A stretch of DNA of 40,500 nucleotides from Novosphingobium sp. (GTDB lineage Bacteria; Pseudomonadota; Alphaproteobacteria; Sphingomonadales; Sphingomonadaceae): contig JAPLPG010000320.1 of NCBI GenBank assembly GCA_026400375.1, positions 1 through 40,500 on the forward strand. Reading direction: 5' to 3'. The position numbers were made by a program, and so were the translations under genes. The notes beneath the pieces are model-generated. The model did not search any database. It worked only from the letters and a program-made list of their open reading frames with translations, and was not told where the DNA came from. Within the stretch, counting starts at the first letter, position 1, and the number at the start of each line of letters is the position of its first letter. This document shows positions 31,970 through 39,750 of this stretch, one piece after another.

Positions 31970-32818
31970 ATGGCATGGCGCATGGACATCCAACCCCTGA
32001 ACCCCGGTCTCTATATTGTTGCCACCCCGATTGGCAATCTTGGCGATGTGACCCGTCGCGCGGTGGAAACGCTTGAGCGCTGTGCCGTGGTTGCCTGCGA
32101 AGATACCCGCGTGACCGGGAAATTGCTGAATCTGTTGGGCTTGCACCGGCCGATGCGGCGCTATGACGATCACGCCAGCGAGGCCGCGCGCGAGGCTTTG
32201 CTGGCCGAAATGGTCCAATCTCCGGTGGCGCTGGTATCGGATGCGGGCACCCCGCTGATTTCCGATCCCGGCTACCGGCTGGTGCGCGAGGCGCGCGCGC
32301 GCGGGATCACGGTCACGGCGATTCCCGGCGTAAGCGCCGTGGTCACGGCGCTGTGCATGGCGGGTCTGCCGACCGACCGGTTCATGTTTGCCGGCTTTCT
32401 GCCCAACAAGGACAAGGCGCGCGGCGATGTTCTCGCCGAACTGGCGAGCGTTCCGGCCACCCTGGTGTTCTACGAGACGGGGCCACGACTGGTGGCCTCG
32501 CTCGAGGCCATTGCGCAGCGCATGGCGGGGCGCGAGGTGGTGGTGGCGCGCGAACTGACCAAGCTGCACGAGGAATGTCGCGGCGGCGCTGCAGCGGACC
32601 TTGCCCGGCATTACACCAACCACCCGGCCAAGGGCGAGATCGTGCTGCTGATCGCGCCTCCGGGCGAGGCCGAGGCTCCGGCGGGCGATGTGATCGACGA
32701 CGAACTGCGCGCCGCGCTGGCTGAAATGTCGACGTCGCAAGCTGCTGGAAAAGTGGCCAAGGCGCACGGGCTTGATCGCAAGGCGCTCTATGCCCGGGCG
32801 ATGGAGCTCAAGGCTTGA
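31970..32818 (+). CDS. rsmI: 16S rRNA (cytidine-1402-2'-O)-methyltransferase
   Basis: Methylates the ribose of C1402 in the ribosomal P site using SAM. 282 residues from ATG 31970, or 278 from ATG 31982 (M-D-I-Q-P-L-N-P-G-L), which agrees better with usual family N-termini; AGGGCGG precedes the first. Tetrapyrrole-methylase fold motifs: YIVATPIGNLGDVTRRAVET, VACEDTRVTGKLL, SDAGTPLISDPG, AIPGVSAV and FAGFLP. Its stop overlaps the TTG start of yraN by four bases. Divergent from the LpoA-like gene. Confidence 0.95.
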   Translation: MAWRMDIQPLNPGLYIVATPIGNLGDVTRRAVETLERCAVVACEDTRVTGKLLNLLGLHRPMRRYDDHASEAAREALLAEMVQSPVALVSDAGTPLISDPGYRLVREARARGITVTAIPGVSAVVTALCMAGLPTDRFMFAGFLPNKDKARGDVLAELASVPATLVFYETGPRLVASLEAIAQRMAGREVVVARELTKLHEECRGGAAADLARHYTNHPAKGEIVLLIAPPGEAEAPAGDVIDDELRAALAEMSTSQAAGKVAKAHGLDRKALYARAMELKA

Positions 32819-33171
32819 GCAGGGCGCAAGCCGAACAGCGGGGGCGGCGGGGCGAGACGCTGGCAGCGTGGTGGCTGCGATTGCGCGGTTGGCGCATTCT
32901 GGCCCAGCGCGTGAAGGTGAAAGTCGGCGAGGTCGATATCGTGGCGCGCAAGGGCCACACTGTTGCCTTCATCGAAGTGAAATGGCGGGCGGAGGCTGCG
33001 GCTCTCGATCATGCCATCGATGCCCATCGCCTGAAACGGGTGGCGCGCGCGGCTGAAATGCTGGCGCCGCGCTATGCCCGGGCGGGCGACGATGTGCGGA
33101 TCGACGTGATCCTCGTCGCCCCCCGGACATGGCCGCGCCGGATTGCCAACGCGTGGCAACCCGGCGGGTAG
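32815..33171 (+). CDS. yraN: UPF0102 / YraN family endonuclease-like protein
   Basis: A 118-residue protein of the Holliday-junction-resolvase-like nuclease superfamily. Fold residues: Glu14 in RRGETLAAWWL, Glu39-x-Asp41 in VGEVDIVAR and Glu54-x-Lys56 in FIEVKWR, a PD-(D/E)xK-type site. Activity of the family is unproven. The only suitable start is TTG 32815, overlapping the rsmI stop as TTGA. The last codons form part of a 30-bp sequence that recurs just downstream. Confidence 0.88.
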   Translation: MSRAQAEQRGRRGETLAAWWLRLRGWRILAQRVKVKVGEVDIVARKGHTVAFIEVKWRAEAAALDHAIDAHRLKRVARAAEMLAPRYARAGDDVRIDVILVAPRTWPRRIANAWQPGG

Positions 33172-33218
33172 ATTTCAGCGGGGGATAGGCCGGATCGCCA
33201 ATGCGCGGCAATCCGGCG
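33137..33218 (+). repeat. Tandem pair of 30-bp hairpins, one inside the yraN 3' end
   Basis: 33137-33166 and 33189-33218 match at 26 of 30 bases; all four differences are transitions. Each copy is itself an inverted repeat closed by GCCGG/CCGGC with inner arms around GCC and GGC. The first encodes the last residues of YraN (R-I-A-N-A-W-Q-P), the second is non-coding. Probably a duplicated terminator hairpin. Confidence 0.6.
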
Positions 33219-33243
33219 CGTGCAACAGGATGATGCGGGAAGA

Positions 33244-33438
33244 TCAGTGCGCGGGCTTGTGCTCTTCCTTGTGCTCGCCGCCTTCGTGATGGTCGTCCTT
33301 GTGCTCGCCCTTGTGCTCGTCCTTGTGTTCGCCGTCCTTGGGCGCGCTGGTGGGGTGCGGATCGGGGTTGGCCATGCCCTGGGCAGACCAGCCGAGAACG
33401 GCGATACCGGCAGCGGCTACAGTGAACAGTTTGCGCAT
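33244..33438 (-). CDS. Small exported His/Lys/Glu-rich protein
   Basis: A 64-residue protein from ATG 33438 with AAGGAG six bases upstream. Residues 1-22 are a signal peptide (M-R-K-L-F-T-V-A-A-A-G-I-A-V-L-G, cleavage near QGMA). The mature part is almost only D, E, H, K, G and P, built on an imperfect E-H-K-x repeat (GEHKDEHKGEHKDDHHEGG). Eight or more histidines beside acidic residues suggest binding of Zn, Ni or Cu in the periplasm, but no family is recognised. Divergent from gshB. Confidence 0.75.
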   Translation of the reverse strand: MRKLFTVAAAGIAVLGWSAQGMANPDPHPTSAPKDGEHKDEHKGEHKDDHHEGGEHKEEHKPAH

Positions 33439-33552
33439 CAAAGGCTCCTTCAGGATTTCGGCGCCATCGTGGCGCAGGCCGAAAATGGTCGCACAGGCGA
33501 TAAATCGGCTTTAAGGCGCAGGTGAGATAAACCCCTGAGGCTGAGTTCACTT

Positions 33553-34500
33553 ATGGCACTTCGCGTCGCGGTCCAGATGGATCCGCTCCAATCGATCAAC
33601 ATCGCCGGGGATTCGAGCTTCGCATTGATGCTCAGCGCACAGGCGCGGGGGCACGAACTATACCATTACGATGTCGGCTCCTTGACGCTGGACGAAGATG
33701 ACCGCCTGATCGCGCATGCCGTTCCGGTCAAAGTGCAGCGTGTTGTCGGCGATCACTACGCGGCTGGCGAAAAGCGGCGGATCGATCTGGGCCGAGATAT
33801 CGACGTGGTTCTGATGCGGCAGGACCCGCCGTTCGACATGGGTTACATCACTGCCACGCACTTGCTGGAGCGGATCGAGCGTGAAACGCTTGTGGTCAAT
33901 AACCCCCGCAGCGTGCGTAACGCACCGGAAAAGGTCATGGTGCTGGATTACCGGCGCTTCATGCCGCCGACCATCGTCACACGTTCGGTCGAGGAAGTGC
34001 GCAGCTTCCAGAAGAAGCATGGTGCCATCGTGATCAAGCCGATCCACGGCAACGGCGGCAAGGCGATCTTCCGCGTTTCGTAAGAGGGCGAAAACCTCGG
34101 CGCGCTGATCGAGGTGTTCAACCAGACCTGGCCCGAGCCGCACATGGTGCAGGCCTTCCTTCCCGAAGTGGCCAAGGGCGACAAGCGCATCGTGCTGGTC
34201 GATGGCGAGGTGGCAGGGGCGATCAACCGCAAACCCGGCGAAGGCGAATTCCGCTCCAACCTGGCCGTTGGCGGCTATGCCGAAAAGACCGCGCTGACCG
34301 CGCAAGAGCAGGAAATCTGCGCCGCCCTGGGGCCGGAGCTGAAGCGGCTCGGACTGATCTTCGTGGGGATCGACGTGATCGGCGGGCAATGGCTGACCGA
34401 GATCAACGTGACGTCGCCCACCGGCATCGTCGCCATCGACAAGTTCAACGGCTCCGACACTGCCGGCATGATCTGGGACGCGATCGAAGCCCGGATGTAA
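33553..34500 (+). pseudogene. gshB: Glutathione synthetase interrupted by an in-frame TAA
   Basis: Second step of glutathione synthesis (gamma-glutamylcysteine + glycine + ATP). The N-part, residues 1-176, has MALRVAVQMDPLQSINIAGD, DVVLMRQDPPFDMGYITAT and the ATP-grasp VIKPIHGNGGKAIFRV. Codon 177 (34081-34083) is TAA. The same frame then continues with EGENLGALIEVFNQTWPEP, VLVDGEVAGAINRKPGEGEF and TEINVTSPTGIVAIDKFNGS to a TAA at 34500, so there is no frameshift, only one nonsense codon. Full length would be about 315 residues, normal for GshB. Either a true nonsense mutation, a base-call error, or recoding; the first fragment alone lacks half of the ATP-grasp site and cannot be active. Confidence 0.85.
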
Positions 34501-34505
34501 TCTGC

Positions 34506-34536
34506 TCCCCCTCTCTTCTTCAGAGGAGGGGGGGGG
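34506..34536. repeat. Single degenerate REP-like hairpin
   Basis: CCCCCTCTCTTC, TTCA and GAGGAGGGGG form an imperfect hairpin matching the first half of the doublet at 25960. Only one half is present. It lies directly between gshB and the RBS of the DedA gene. Confidence 0.6.
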
Positions 34537-34545
34537 CAGGAGCCT

Positions 34546-35175
34546 ATGGCGCATCACGGCGTTGTTCTTTCCATGAACGACTGGATCAACCACCTGATCA
34601 GCGGCGGTGGCTATTGGGGCATCGCGCTGCTGATGGTCATCGAGAACGTGTTTCCGCCCATACCGTCCGAAGTCATCATGGGGCTGGGCGGGATTGCCGT
34701 GGCGCGCGGGCGGATGGAGTTCTGGCCGCTGATGCTGGCGGCCACTGTCGGGTCGACGCTTGGCAATTACGTGTGGTATCTGATCGGCCGCACGATGGGG
34801 TACGAGCGTCTGCGTCCCTTCGTGGACCGCTTTGGCCGCTGGCTGACCATGGAATGGGAAGATGTCGAAGCGGTGGTCGCGTTCTTCCGGCGGCATGGAC
34901 AGTGGGTGGTCTTTGCCGTGCGGTTCGCCCCGGTCATGCGTACGATGATTTCGCTGCCAGCCGGGCTCACCCGCATGGGCCACACCCGGTTCCTGCTGTT
35001 CACCTTTGCCGGGGCGGCAATCTGGAACGCCGTGCTGGCTGGTGCGGGCTACTATCTCGGCCGCAATTTCGGTGAGATCGACAAATACACCGGGCCGATT
35101 GCAACAGGTACGCTGGCTTTGATGGCGGTCGTCTATCTGTATCGCGTTATCACGTGGAAGCGGCGCGGGCGGTAG
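34546..35175 (+). CDS. DedA family membrane protein
   Basis: A 209-residue DedA/VTT-domain protein. Signatures: GIALLMVIENVFPPIPSEVI (residues about 25-44), then ATVGSTLGNYVWYLIGRTMG and VFAVRFAPVMRTMISLPAG with the conserved R...P...R pattern, and C-terminal GAAIWNAVLAGAGYYLGRNF. DedA proteins include lipid scramblases that flip undecaprenyl phosphate or phosphatidylethanolamine; the exact lipid here is unknown. AGGAG five bases before ATG 34546 sets the start; ATG 34573 is an alternative. Confidence 0.92.
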   Translation: MAHHGVVLSMNDWINHLISGGGYWGIALLMVIENVFPPIPSEVIMGLGGIAVARGRMEFWPLMLAATVGSTLGNYVWYLIGRTMGYERLRPFVDRFGRWLTMEWEDVEAVVAFFRRHGQWVVFAVRFAPVMRTMISLPAGLTRMGHTRFLLFTFAGAAIWNAVLAGAGYYLGRNFGEIDKYTGPIATGTLALMAVVYLYRVITWKRRGR

Positions 35176-35269
35176 CTTGCGGACTTGACTATGCCCGGCG
35201 TCTGGTGATTGGGTTCCGGGCCGCATTCAATGCGGATCTGTTACGTCTATCAAACAAAAGGTATGAATT

Positions 35270-35503
35270 ATGGCAGTGAAGGCCATGTGCATTGTCACAC
35301 GCAGTGAAGAAGGGCGCGGTGCCTATGCCGTGCGGATGGACAATGATGAGAACGTCTATTTCCCGTTAAGCGTGACCGAGGCGCTTGAACTGGAAGAATT
35401 CGACGAGGTCGAAGCGATCCTCGTCAGAAATGACCGGCCCGAACCTGCGTGGCGCGCCATCCGCGCCCGGTTGCCGCTGGGCGATGACGAGGCCGAGGGC
35501 TGA
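35270..35503 (+). CDS. Small acidic protein, unknown function
   Basis: A 77-residue soluble protein, M-A-V-K-A-M-C-I-V-T-R-S-E-E-G. The N-half predicts beta strands (AMCIVTR, GAYAVRMD, NVYFPL), the C-half is helical and acidic (TEALELEEFDEVEAILVRND). AAAAGGT lies 7 bases upstream. It has its own terminator, shared with the convergent accC. I do not recognise the family; length, composition and RBS support a real gene. Confidence 0.75.
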   Translation: MAVKAMCIVTRSEEGRGAYAVRMDNDENVYFPLSVTEALELEEFDEVEAILVRNDRPEPAWRAIRARLPLGDDEAEG

Positions 35504-35516
35504 GCGGCTGACCAAC

Positions 35517-35546
35517 AAAAAAGCCCCCGAAATCCGGGGGCTTTTT
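35517..35546. terminator. Bidirectional intrinsic terminator
   Basis: A-run, GCCCCCG, a short loop, CGGGGGC and a T-run. It has the A/T tracts needed on both strands and stands between the stops of the small acidic gene (35503) and accC (35568). Confidence 0.92.
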
Positions 35547-35567
35547 CATGTCAGGCGAGAATGAACT

Positions 35568-36914
35568 TCAGGCGTCCTTGGCCAGCCATTCTTCCAGCCA
35601 CTTGATCGTGTAATCGCCGCTCAGGAAATCAGGCTGGGTCAGCAGCCGCTGGTGCAGCGGGATCGAAGTCTTCGGTCCTTCGATGACCATTTCTTCCAGC
35701 GCCCGCTTCAGCCGCATGATGCAGCCTTCACGGGTGCGGCCATAGACGATCAGCTTGGCGATCATCGAATCGTAATAGGGCGGGATCCTGTATCCGGCAT
35801 AGAGCCCTGAATCGACGCGCACGTGCATGCCGCCTGCCGCGTGATAGCTCTTCACCAGACCGGGGGAGGGGGCAAACGTGAACGGGTCTTCCGCATTGAT
35901 GCGGCACTCGATCGCGTGGCCCTTGAACTCGATCTCGTCCTGCTTGACCGACAGCGGCTTGCCATCGGCAATGCGGATCTGTTCGCGGACCAGATCGACG
36001 CCGGTGATGGCTTCGGTTACCGGATGCTCCACCTGCAGGCGGGTGTTCATCTCGATGAAGTAGAACTCGCCGTTTTCCCACAGGAATTCGATCGTGCCTG
36101 CGCCGCGATAGCCCATGTCGGCCATGGCCTTGGCCACGATGCCGCCCATGCGGTCGCGCTCTTCGGCCGAGATGACGGGTGAGGGGGCTTCTTCCAGCAC
36201 CTTCTGGTGGCGGCGCTGCAACGAACAATCGCGCTCACCCAGATGGATCGCGTTGCCGTTGCCATCGCCGAAGATCTGGAATTCGATATGGCGCGGGTTG
36301 CCGAGATACTTTTCGATGTAGACCGTGGCGTCGCCGAACGCTGCCTTGGCCTCGCTCCCGGCCTGCTGGATCAGCGTTTCCAGCTCTTCCGGCCCGTTGC
36401 ACACCTTCATGCCGCGTCCGCCGCCGCCCGATGCGGCCTTGATGATCACCGGATAGCCGGCGGCCTCGGCAATCGCCCTGGCTTCGGCAATGTCGGAAAC
36501 CGCGCCGTCCGATCCCGGCACCAGCGGCAGGCCCAGCGCGCCTGCGGTGCGCTTGGCCTCGATCTTGTCGCCCATCGTGCGGATATGTTCAGGCTTGGGG
36601 CCGATCCACGTGATATCATGCGCTTCGACGATCTCGGCAAACTTGGCGTTTTCCGAAAGAAAGCCATAGCCCGGATGGATCGCATCGGCATGGGTGATCT
36701 CTGCGGCCGAGATGATCGCGGCGACATTCAGGTAGCTGTCGCGGGCCGCAGGCGGGCCGATGCAGACCGCGTGGTCGGCCAGCCGCACGTGCATCGCATC
36801 GGCATCCGCGGTGGAATGCACCGCGACCGTTTCGATGCCCATTTCATGCGCGGCGCGATGAATCCGCAGCGCGATTTCGCCACGATTGGCGATCAGCAGA
36901 CGCTTGATGGCCAT
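35568..36914 (-). CDS. accC: Acetyl-CoA carboxylase, biotin carboxylase subunit
   Basis: Carboxylates the biotin on AccB with bicarbonate and ATP, first step of fatty acid synthesis. 448 residues, typical. Motifs: [16 protein letters not shown]-grasp [60 protein letters not shown]. It is 10 bp downstream of accB in the aroQ-accB-accC operon and ends at a shared terminator. Confidence 0.97.
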   Translation of the reverse strand: MAIKRLLIANRGEIALRIHRAAHEMGIETVAVHSTADADAMHVRLADHAVCIGPPAARDSYLNVAAIISAAEITHADAIHPGYGFLSENAKFAEIVEAHDITWIGPKPEHIRTMGDKIEAKRTAGALGLPLVPGSDGAVSDIAEARAIAEAAGYPVIIKAASGGGGRGMKVCNGPEELETLIQQAGSEAKAAFGDATVYIEKYLGNPRHIEFQIFGDGNGNAIHLGERDCSLQRRHQKVLEEAPSPVISAEERDRMGGIVAKAMADMGYRGAGTIEFLWENGEFYFIEMNTRLQVEHPVTEAITGVDLVREQIRIADGKPLSVKQDEIEFKGHAIECRINAEDPFTFAPSPGLVKSYHAAGGMHVRVDSGLYAGYRIPPYYDSMIAKLIVYGRTREGCIMRLKRALEEMVIEGPKTSIPLHQRLLTQPDFLSGDYTIKWLEEWLAKDA

Positions 36915-36924
36915 CAGCGGGCCT

Positions 36925-37425
36925 TCACGCGATCACGACAAGCGGCTGGTCGAATTCGACCGGCTGCGCGTTTTCAACAAGGATGGCCTTGACCACGCCG
37001 GCGGCGGGCGCGGTGATCGGGTTCATCACCTTCATCGCCTCGATGATCAGCAGGGTTTCGCCGGCCTTCACCGTCTGGCCCACGCTGACGAAATTCGGCA
37101 CGCCCGGTTCTGCCGCCAGATAGCAGGTGCCGACCATCGGCGATTTCACCGCGTTGGCATGATCGTCTGCCGGCGCAGCAGCGGGAGCTGCAGGTGCGGC
37201 AGCAGCCGGGGATGGTGCCGCAGCAGCAGCAACGGGCGCGGGCGCTGCCATTGCATATTGTGCCACGGGTGCTGCGGTCAGTTGACGGGCAACGCGGATC
37301 TTGCGTTCGCCGTCTTCCACTTCGATTTCGGACAGCCCCGTCTCGGCCAGCAGCTCCGCCAGCTCGCGCACCAGCTTGCTGTCGATCGCCATGTTATCGG
37401 CCTTGTCGCCGCTTTCGTGACCCAT
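36925..37425 (-). CDS. accB: Acetyl-CoA carboxylase biotin carboxyl carrier protein
   Basis: A 166-residue carrier. N-terminal helical part ([20 protein letters not shown]), Ala/Pro-rich flexible linker (residues about 60-90) and C-terminal biotinyl domain with the biotin lysine in EAMKVMN. The thumb region typical of bacterial AccB precedes it ([20 protein letters not shown]). Start chosen as ATG 37425 (M-G-H-E-S-G-D-K), six bases after GAGGAA; ATG 37431 and 37392 are alternatives. Confidence 0.95.
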   Translation of the reverse strand: MGHESGDKADNMAIDSKLVRELAELLAETGLSEIEVEDGERKIRVARQLTAAPVAQYAMAAPAPVAAAAAPSPAAAAPAAPAAAPADDHANAVKSPMVGTCYLAAEPGVPNFVSVGQTVKAGETLLIIEAMKVMNPITAPAAGVVKAILVENAQPVEFDQPLVVIA

Positions 37426-37526
37426 TGCCATTTCCTCGCAAGGTGGAGAATTCAGGCCAAGCGCCATGCCCGCAAGGCAGCGGGCTGGCAAGTGCTATAG
37501 GGTCGGCAACGTGGAAAACGCCCGGT

Positions 37527-37979
37527 TCAAAGGCGCGAAACGGCCTCCAGCGCCACGACATAGCTGTTGGCGCCGAACCCGCACACCGTGCCGAGCGCGG
37601 CCATGCCAACGAAGGATTTATGCCGAAAGTCTTCGCGCTTGTGTGGATTGGACAGGTGCACTTCGATCACCGGCACCTTGATCGACTTGATCGCATCGTG
37701 CAGCGCGACCGAGGTATGGGTAAAGGCCCCGGCGTTGAGCAGCACGGCCCGGGCACCTTCTGCCTGCGCTTCGTGCAGCCAGTCGATCAGGTGGCCTTCG
37801 TGGTTGGACTGCCGCATGTCGATCTCGAGGCCGAGTTCGCGGCCCCGATCCTCCAGCATTCCGGCAATGTCATCAAGCGTTTGCGATCCGTAGATGTCAG
37901 GTTCGCGCAGGCCGAGCAGGTTCAGGTTCGGTCCGTTGAGGACGTAGACGGTCGATGCGGCGGCGGCAGGTTCGGTCAT
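37527..37979 (-). CDS. aroQ: 3-dehydroquinate dehydratase, type II
   Basis: Third step of the shikimate pathway; the dodecameric type II enzyme. 150 residues. Motifs: VLNGPNLNLLGLREPDIYG (catalytic Tyr and Arg region), NHEGHLIDWLHEA, LNAGAFTHTSVALHDAI and EVHLSNPHKREDFRHKS (catalytic His). First gene of the leftward aroQ-accB-accC operon, a common alphaproteobacterial arrangement. Confidence 0.96.
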   Translation of the reverse strand: MTEPAAAASTVYVLNGPNLNLLGLREPDIYGSQTLDDIAGMLEDRGRELGLEIDMRQSNHEGHLIDWLHEAQAEGARAVLLNAGAFTHTSVALHDAIKSIKVPVIEVHLSNPHKREDFRHKSFVGMAALGTVCGFGANSYVVALEAVSRL

Positions 37980-38049
37980 GACAAATCCCTGATGGCGTGA
38001 TCAGGGGCGGTGATAGACGATGGTCCGATGCGCGCAAGAGCGTGGTGGC

Positions 38050-38418
38050 TCAGCCCTCAGGCCCCAGAGCGGGCGAGGCCGGGATGCCGTCCTGGTCCTC
38101 CCCACCGAAATTCTGGGGCGCCGAATCGATGGGGCCGTCATCGAACTGCGCGGCGTCGCCCGCGTCTACCGGCGGCGCAGACATGGGCTGCATGGCCAGG
38201 CTGATCGCCTGATGCGAACGCTTGTCGGCGGCGTCCACCTTTTTCTCCAGCGCGTCGAGCCGGGCCTGCGTTGCCGGATCGGTGCCCTTGTTGCCGCACC
38301 CGCCAAGCGCGAACGCCAGTGGCAACGCTACAGCAAAAGCGGTGTAGCCAGTGCGTGTCGGCAGCCTGCGCTGGCGGGCAGGCGAAACCGGAAAGGGCGA
38401 TGCGGACCGATTGATCAT
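38050..38418 (-). CDS. Small putative lipoprotein with coiled coil
   Basis: A 122-residue protein from ATG 38418. Basic N-terminus (about 25 residues), a hydrophobic segment FAVALPLAFALGGC ending in lipobox-like LGGC near residue 40, then ATQARLDALEKKVDAADKRSHQAIS, a short coiled coil, and an acidic, disordered tail. The leader is long for a lipoprotein, so a later start may be used. No Shine-Dalgarno is clear before 38418. Family not recognised. Confidence 0.55.
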   Translation of the reverse strand: MINRSASPFPVSPARQRRLPTRTGYTAFAVALPLAFALGGCGNKGTDPATQARLDALEKKVDAADKRSHQAISLAMQPMSAPPVDAGDAAQFDDGPIDSAPQNFGGEDQDGIPASPALGPEG

Positions 38419-38491
38419 TTCGCTTGAGTAGCAAAAGGAGGTTACCAGAAAATAACCAACCGGTTCCGCAATCACGGTGCGGTCTTGCGGG

Positions 38492-38905
38492 TCAGCGGTC
38501 GGTGCCCTTGGCCTTGCCCCATTGCCGTGCGGCGGTATAGCCAAGATAGCCGGTGCCAAACAGCGCATAGAGCGGCTCGGGCAAGCCGTTGAGATAGGCG
38601 TTGATGCCGCTGGCAATGCCCAGCGCGGCGGCGGGATTGAAGGCGCCGATCAATCCCATCGGCAATGCCCACAAGATCATGATATACATCACGTAAAGAA
38701 AGCCGGGCCGGGCGCGGCTGGTCCATGGGTCGGCCGAATTCGCCTCGGCCACGATGGCCGACATGCGCGTGCGGATCTGCTCCAGTTCCTGCGTGCCTTC
38801 CAGCTTCAGCAGTTCAAGCTTGGCCCGGTCGCGGGCTTCCTTGTCGGGGATGACCTTGTCGATGATCGCCGAAACCGGAGAGATCAATGCTTCCAGAATG
38901 CCCAT
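38492..38905 (-). CDS. Holin of the gene-transfer-agent 3TM family
   Basis: A 137-residue membrane protein from ATG 38905. The N-terminal half is amphipathic (ISPVSAIIDKVIPDKEARDR, then a charged helix), followed by WTSRARPGFLYVMYIMILWA and LPMGLIGAFNPAAAL, two or three hydrophobic helices, ending in PLYALFGTGYLGYTAARQWG. This matches the family named for its role in releasing gene transfer agents by membrane permeabilisation. No GTA head, tail or endolysin genes are in the window. GAAGGA precedes the ATG. Adjacent to tRNA-Pro. Confidence 0.8.
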   Translation of the reverse strand: MGILEALISPVSAIIDKVIPDKEARDRAKLELLKLEGTQELEQIRTRMSAIVAEANSADPWTSRARPGFLYVMYIMILWALPMGLIGAFNPAAALGIASGINAYLNGLPEPLYALFGTGYLGYTAARQWGKAKGTDR

Positions 38906-39034
38906 GGTGCGCGTCCTTCGCTCAAGAGTGAACGCGCAGTCAGATAACCATTTTGGTTCGTGTAGGAAAACACTTTCCAGCAAAAAGGCCCGAAACGCAT
39001 CAGCGCCGGGCCATCTGGTCTGCTGTCTTGAAAT

Positions 39035-39111
39035 TGGTCGGGACGAGAGGATTCGAACCTCCGACCCCCACACCCCCAGTGTGATGCGCTACCAGGCTGC
39101 GCTACGTCCCG
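39035..39111 (-). tRNA. tRNA-Pro (anticodon GGG)
   Basis: A full cloverleaf of 77 bases with encoded CCA. Acceptor CGGGACG/CGTCCCG, D stem GCGC/GCGC, anticodon stem TCACA/TGTGG with loop C-T-GGG-G-G, variable GGGTC, T arm GGAGG-TTCGAAT-CCTCT, discriminator A. The anticodon reads CCC/CCU codons. Confidence 0.96.
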
Positions 39112-39123
39112 ACCGGAAGCGCG

Positions 39124-39152
39124 CCTATAGGCACCGCTTTTGCGGATAGCAA
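39124..39152 (-). promoter_or_regulatory. Putative tRNA-Pro promoter
   Basis: On the minus strand TTGCTA (39152-39147), a 17-base spacer and TATAGG (39129-39124), placing the start of transcription about 6-7 bases before the tRNA. Confidence 0.6.
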
Positions 39153-39354
39153 GCATCTGATTGCCAAAACATCGGCCGACGGCCTCGATGATGCGCCGGG
39201 CGTCCTTGGCAGCATGGCCATGTGTGGTTTGATTGCCTTGCCAATCCAACCCTGCTAACCGCCCCGATCAAATTCACCAGCGCCTGGTTCTGCGGGAAAT
39301 CGCAGGGCGGCGCGCTTGCAATACCGCAGTCGCGATCCCAGAAACGGACCCATA

Positions 39355-39681
39355 ATGTTCAGCACGCTTTCCGCCGCCGCCGCCAATGCCGGTCAGCCCC
39401 CCGCCTGGATGAGCTTCCTGCCGCTGGTGGCAATGGGCTTCATCTTCTGGTTCCTGATCCTGCGCCCGCAGATGCGCCAGCAGAAGGAACACAAGGCCAA
39501 GATCGCCGCGATGAAGAAGGGTGACATGGTCGTCACTGCCGGTGGCCTGGTCGGCAAGGTGATCAAGCTTGACGATCACTACGCCGAACTGGAACTCGGC
39601 CCGAATGTGAAGGTCAAGGCGGTGCGCGCCACCATCGGCGATATCGTGCCGCCGGCCGGCTCCTCGCCCGCAAACGACTGA
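39355..39681 (+). CDS. yajC: Sec translocon accessory protein YajC
   Basis: A 108-residue single-pass membrane protein of the SecDF-YajC complex. The start ATG 39355 (M-F-S-T-L-S-A-A-A) is chosen over an in-frame start at 39316 because family members begin shortly before the helix. The hydrophobic helix FLPLVAMGFIFWFLILRPQM, then RQQKEHKAKIAAMKKGDMVV and TAGGLVGKVIKLDDHYAELE are diagnostic. secD follows after 69 bp. Confidence 0.95.
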   Translation: MFSTLSAAAANAGQPPAWMSFLPLVAMGFIFWFLILRPQMRQQKEHKAKIAAMKKGDMVVTAGGLVGKVIKLDDHYAELELGPNVKVKAVRATIGDIVPPAGSSPAND

Positions 39682-39750
39682 TCGCCAAGCGTTGACGGCC
39701 AGATACCAAGGGCCGGATACTGAAGCAATTTTCCTGAAAGCTGCCTGCCG

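Noticed and set aside
31931..32767. Leftward extension of the LpoA-like frame to 32767
   Set aside because: This part is antisense to rsmI. The lipobox lies just after ATG 31930, fixing the start.
29819..32818. A 999-codon rightward open frame spanning parE, the LpoA-like gene and rsmI
   Set aside because: Only its last part from 31970 is rsmI. The rest is antisense to conserved parE and the lipoprotein gene and shows no family motifs.
33260..33335. CRISPR-like short repeats
   Set aside because: These are codon repeats for E-H-K residues in the small exported protein, with no spacers. No CRISPR array was seen anywhere in the window.
38435..38442. A perfect AAGGAGGT on the plus strand
   Set aside because: No start codon follows at a usable distance; it lies upstream of the antisense lipoprotein gene.
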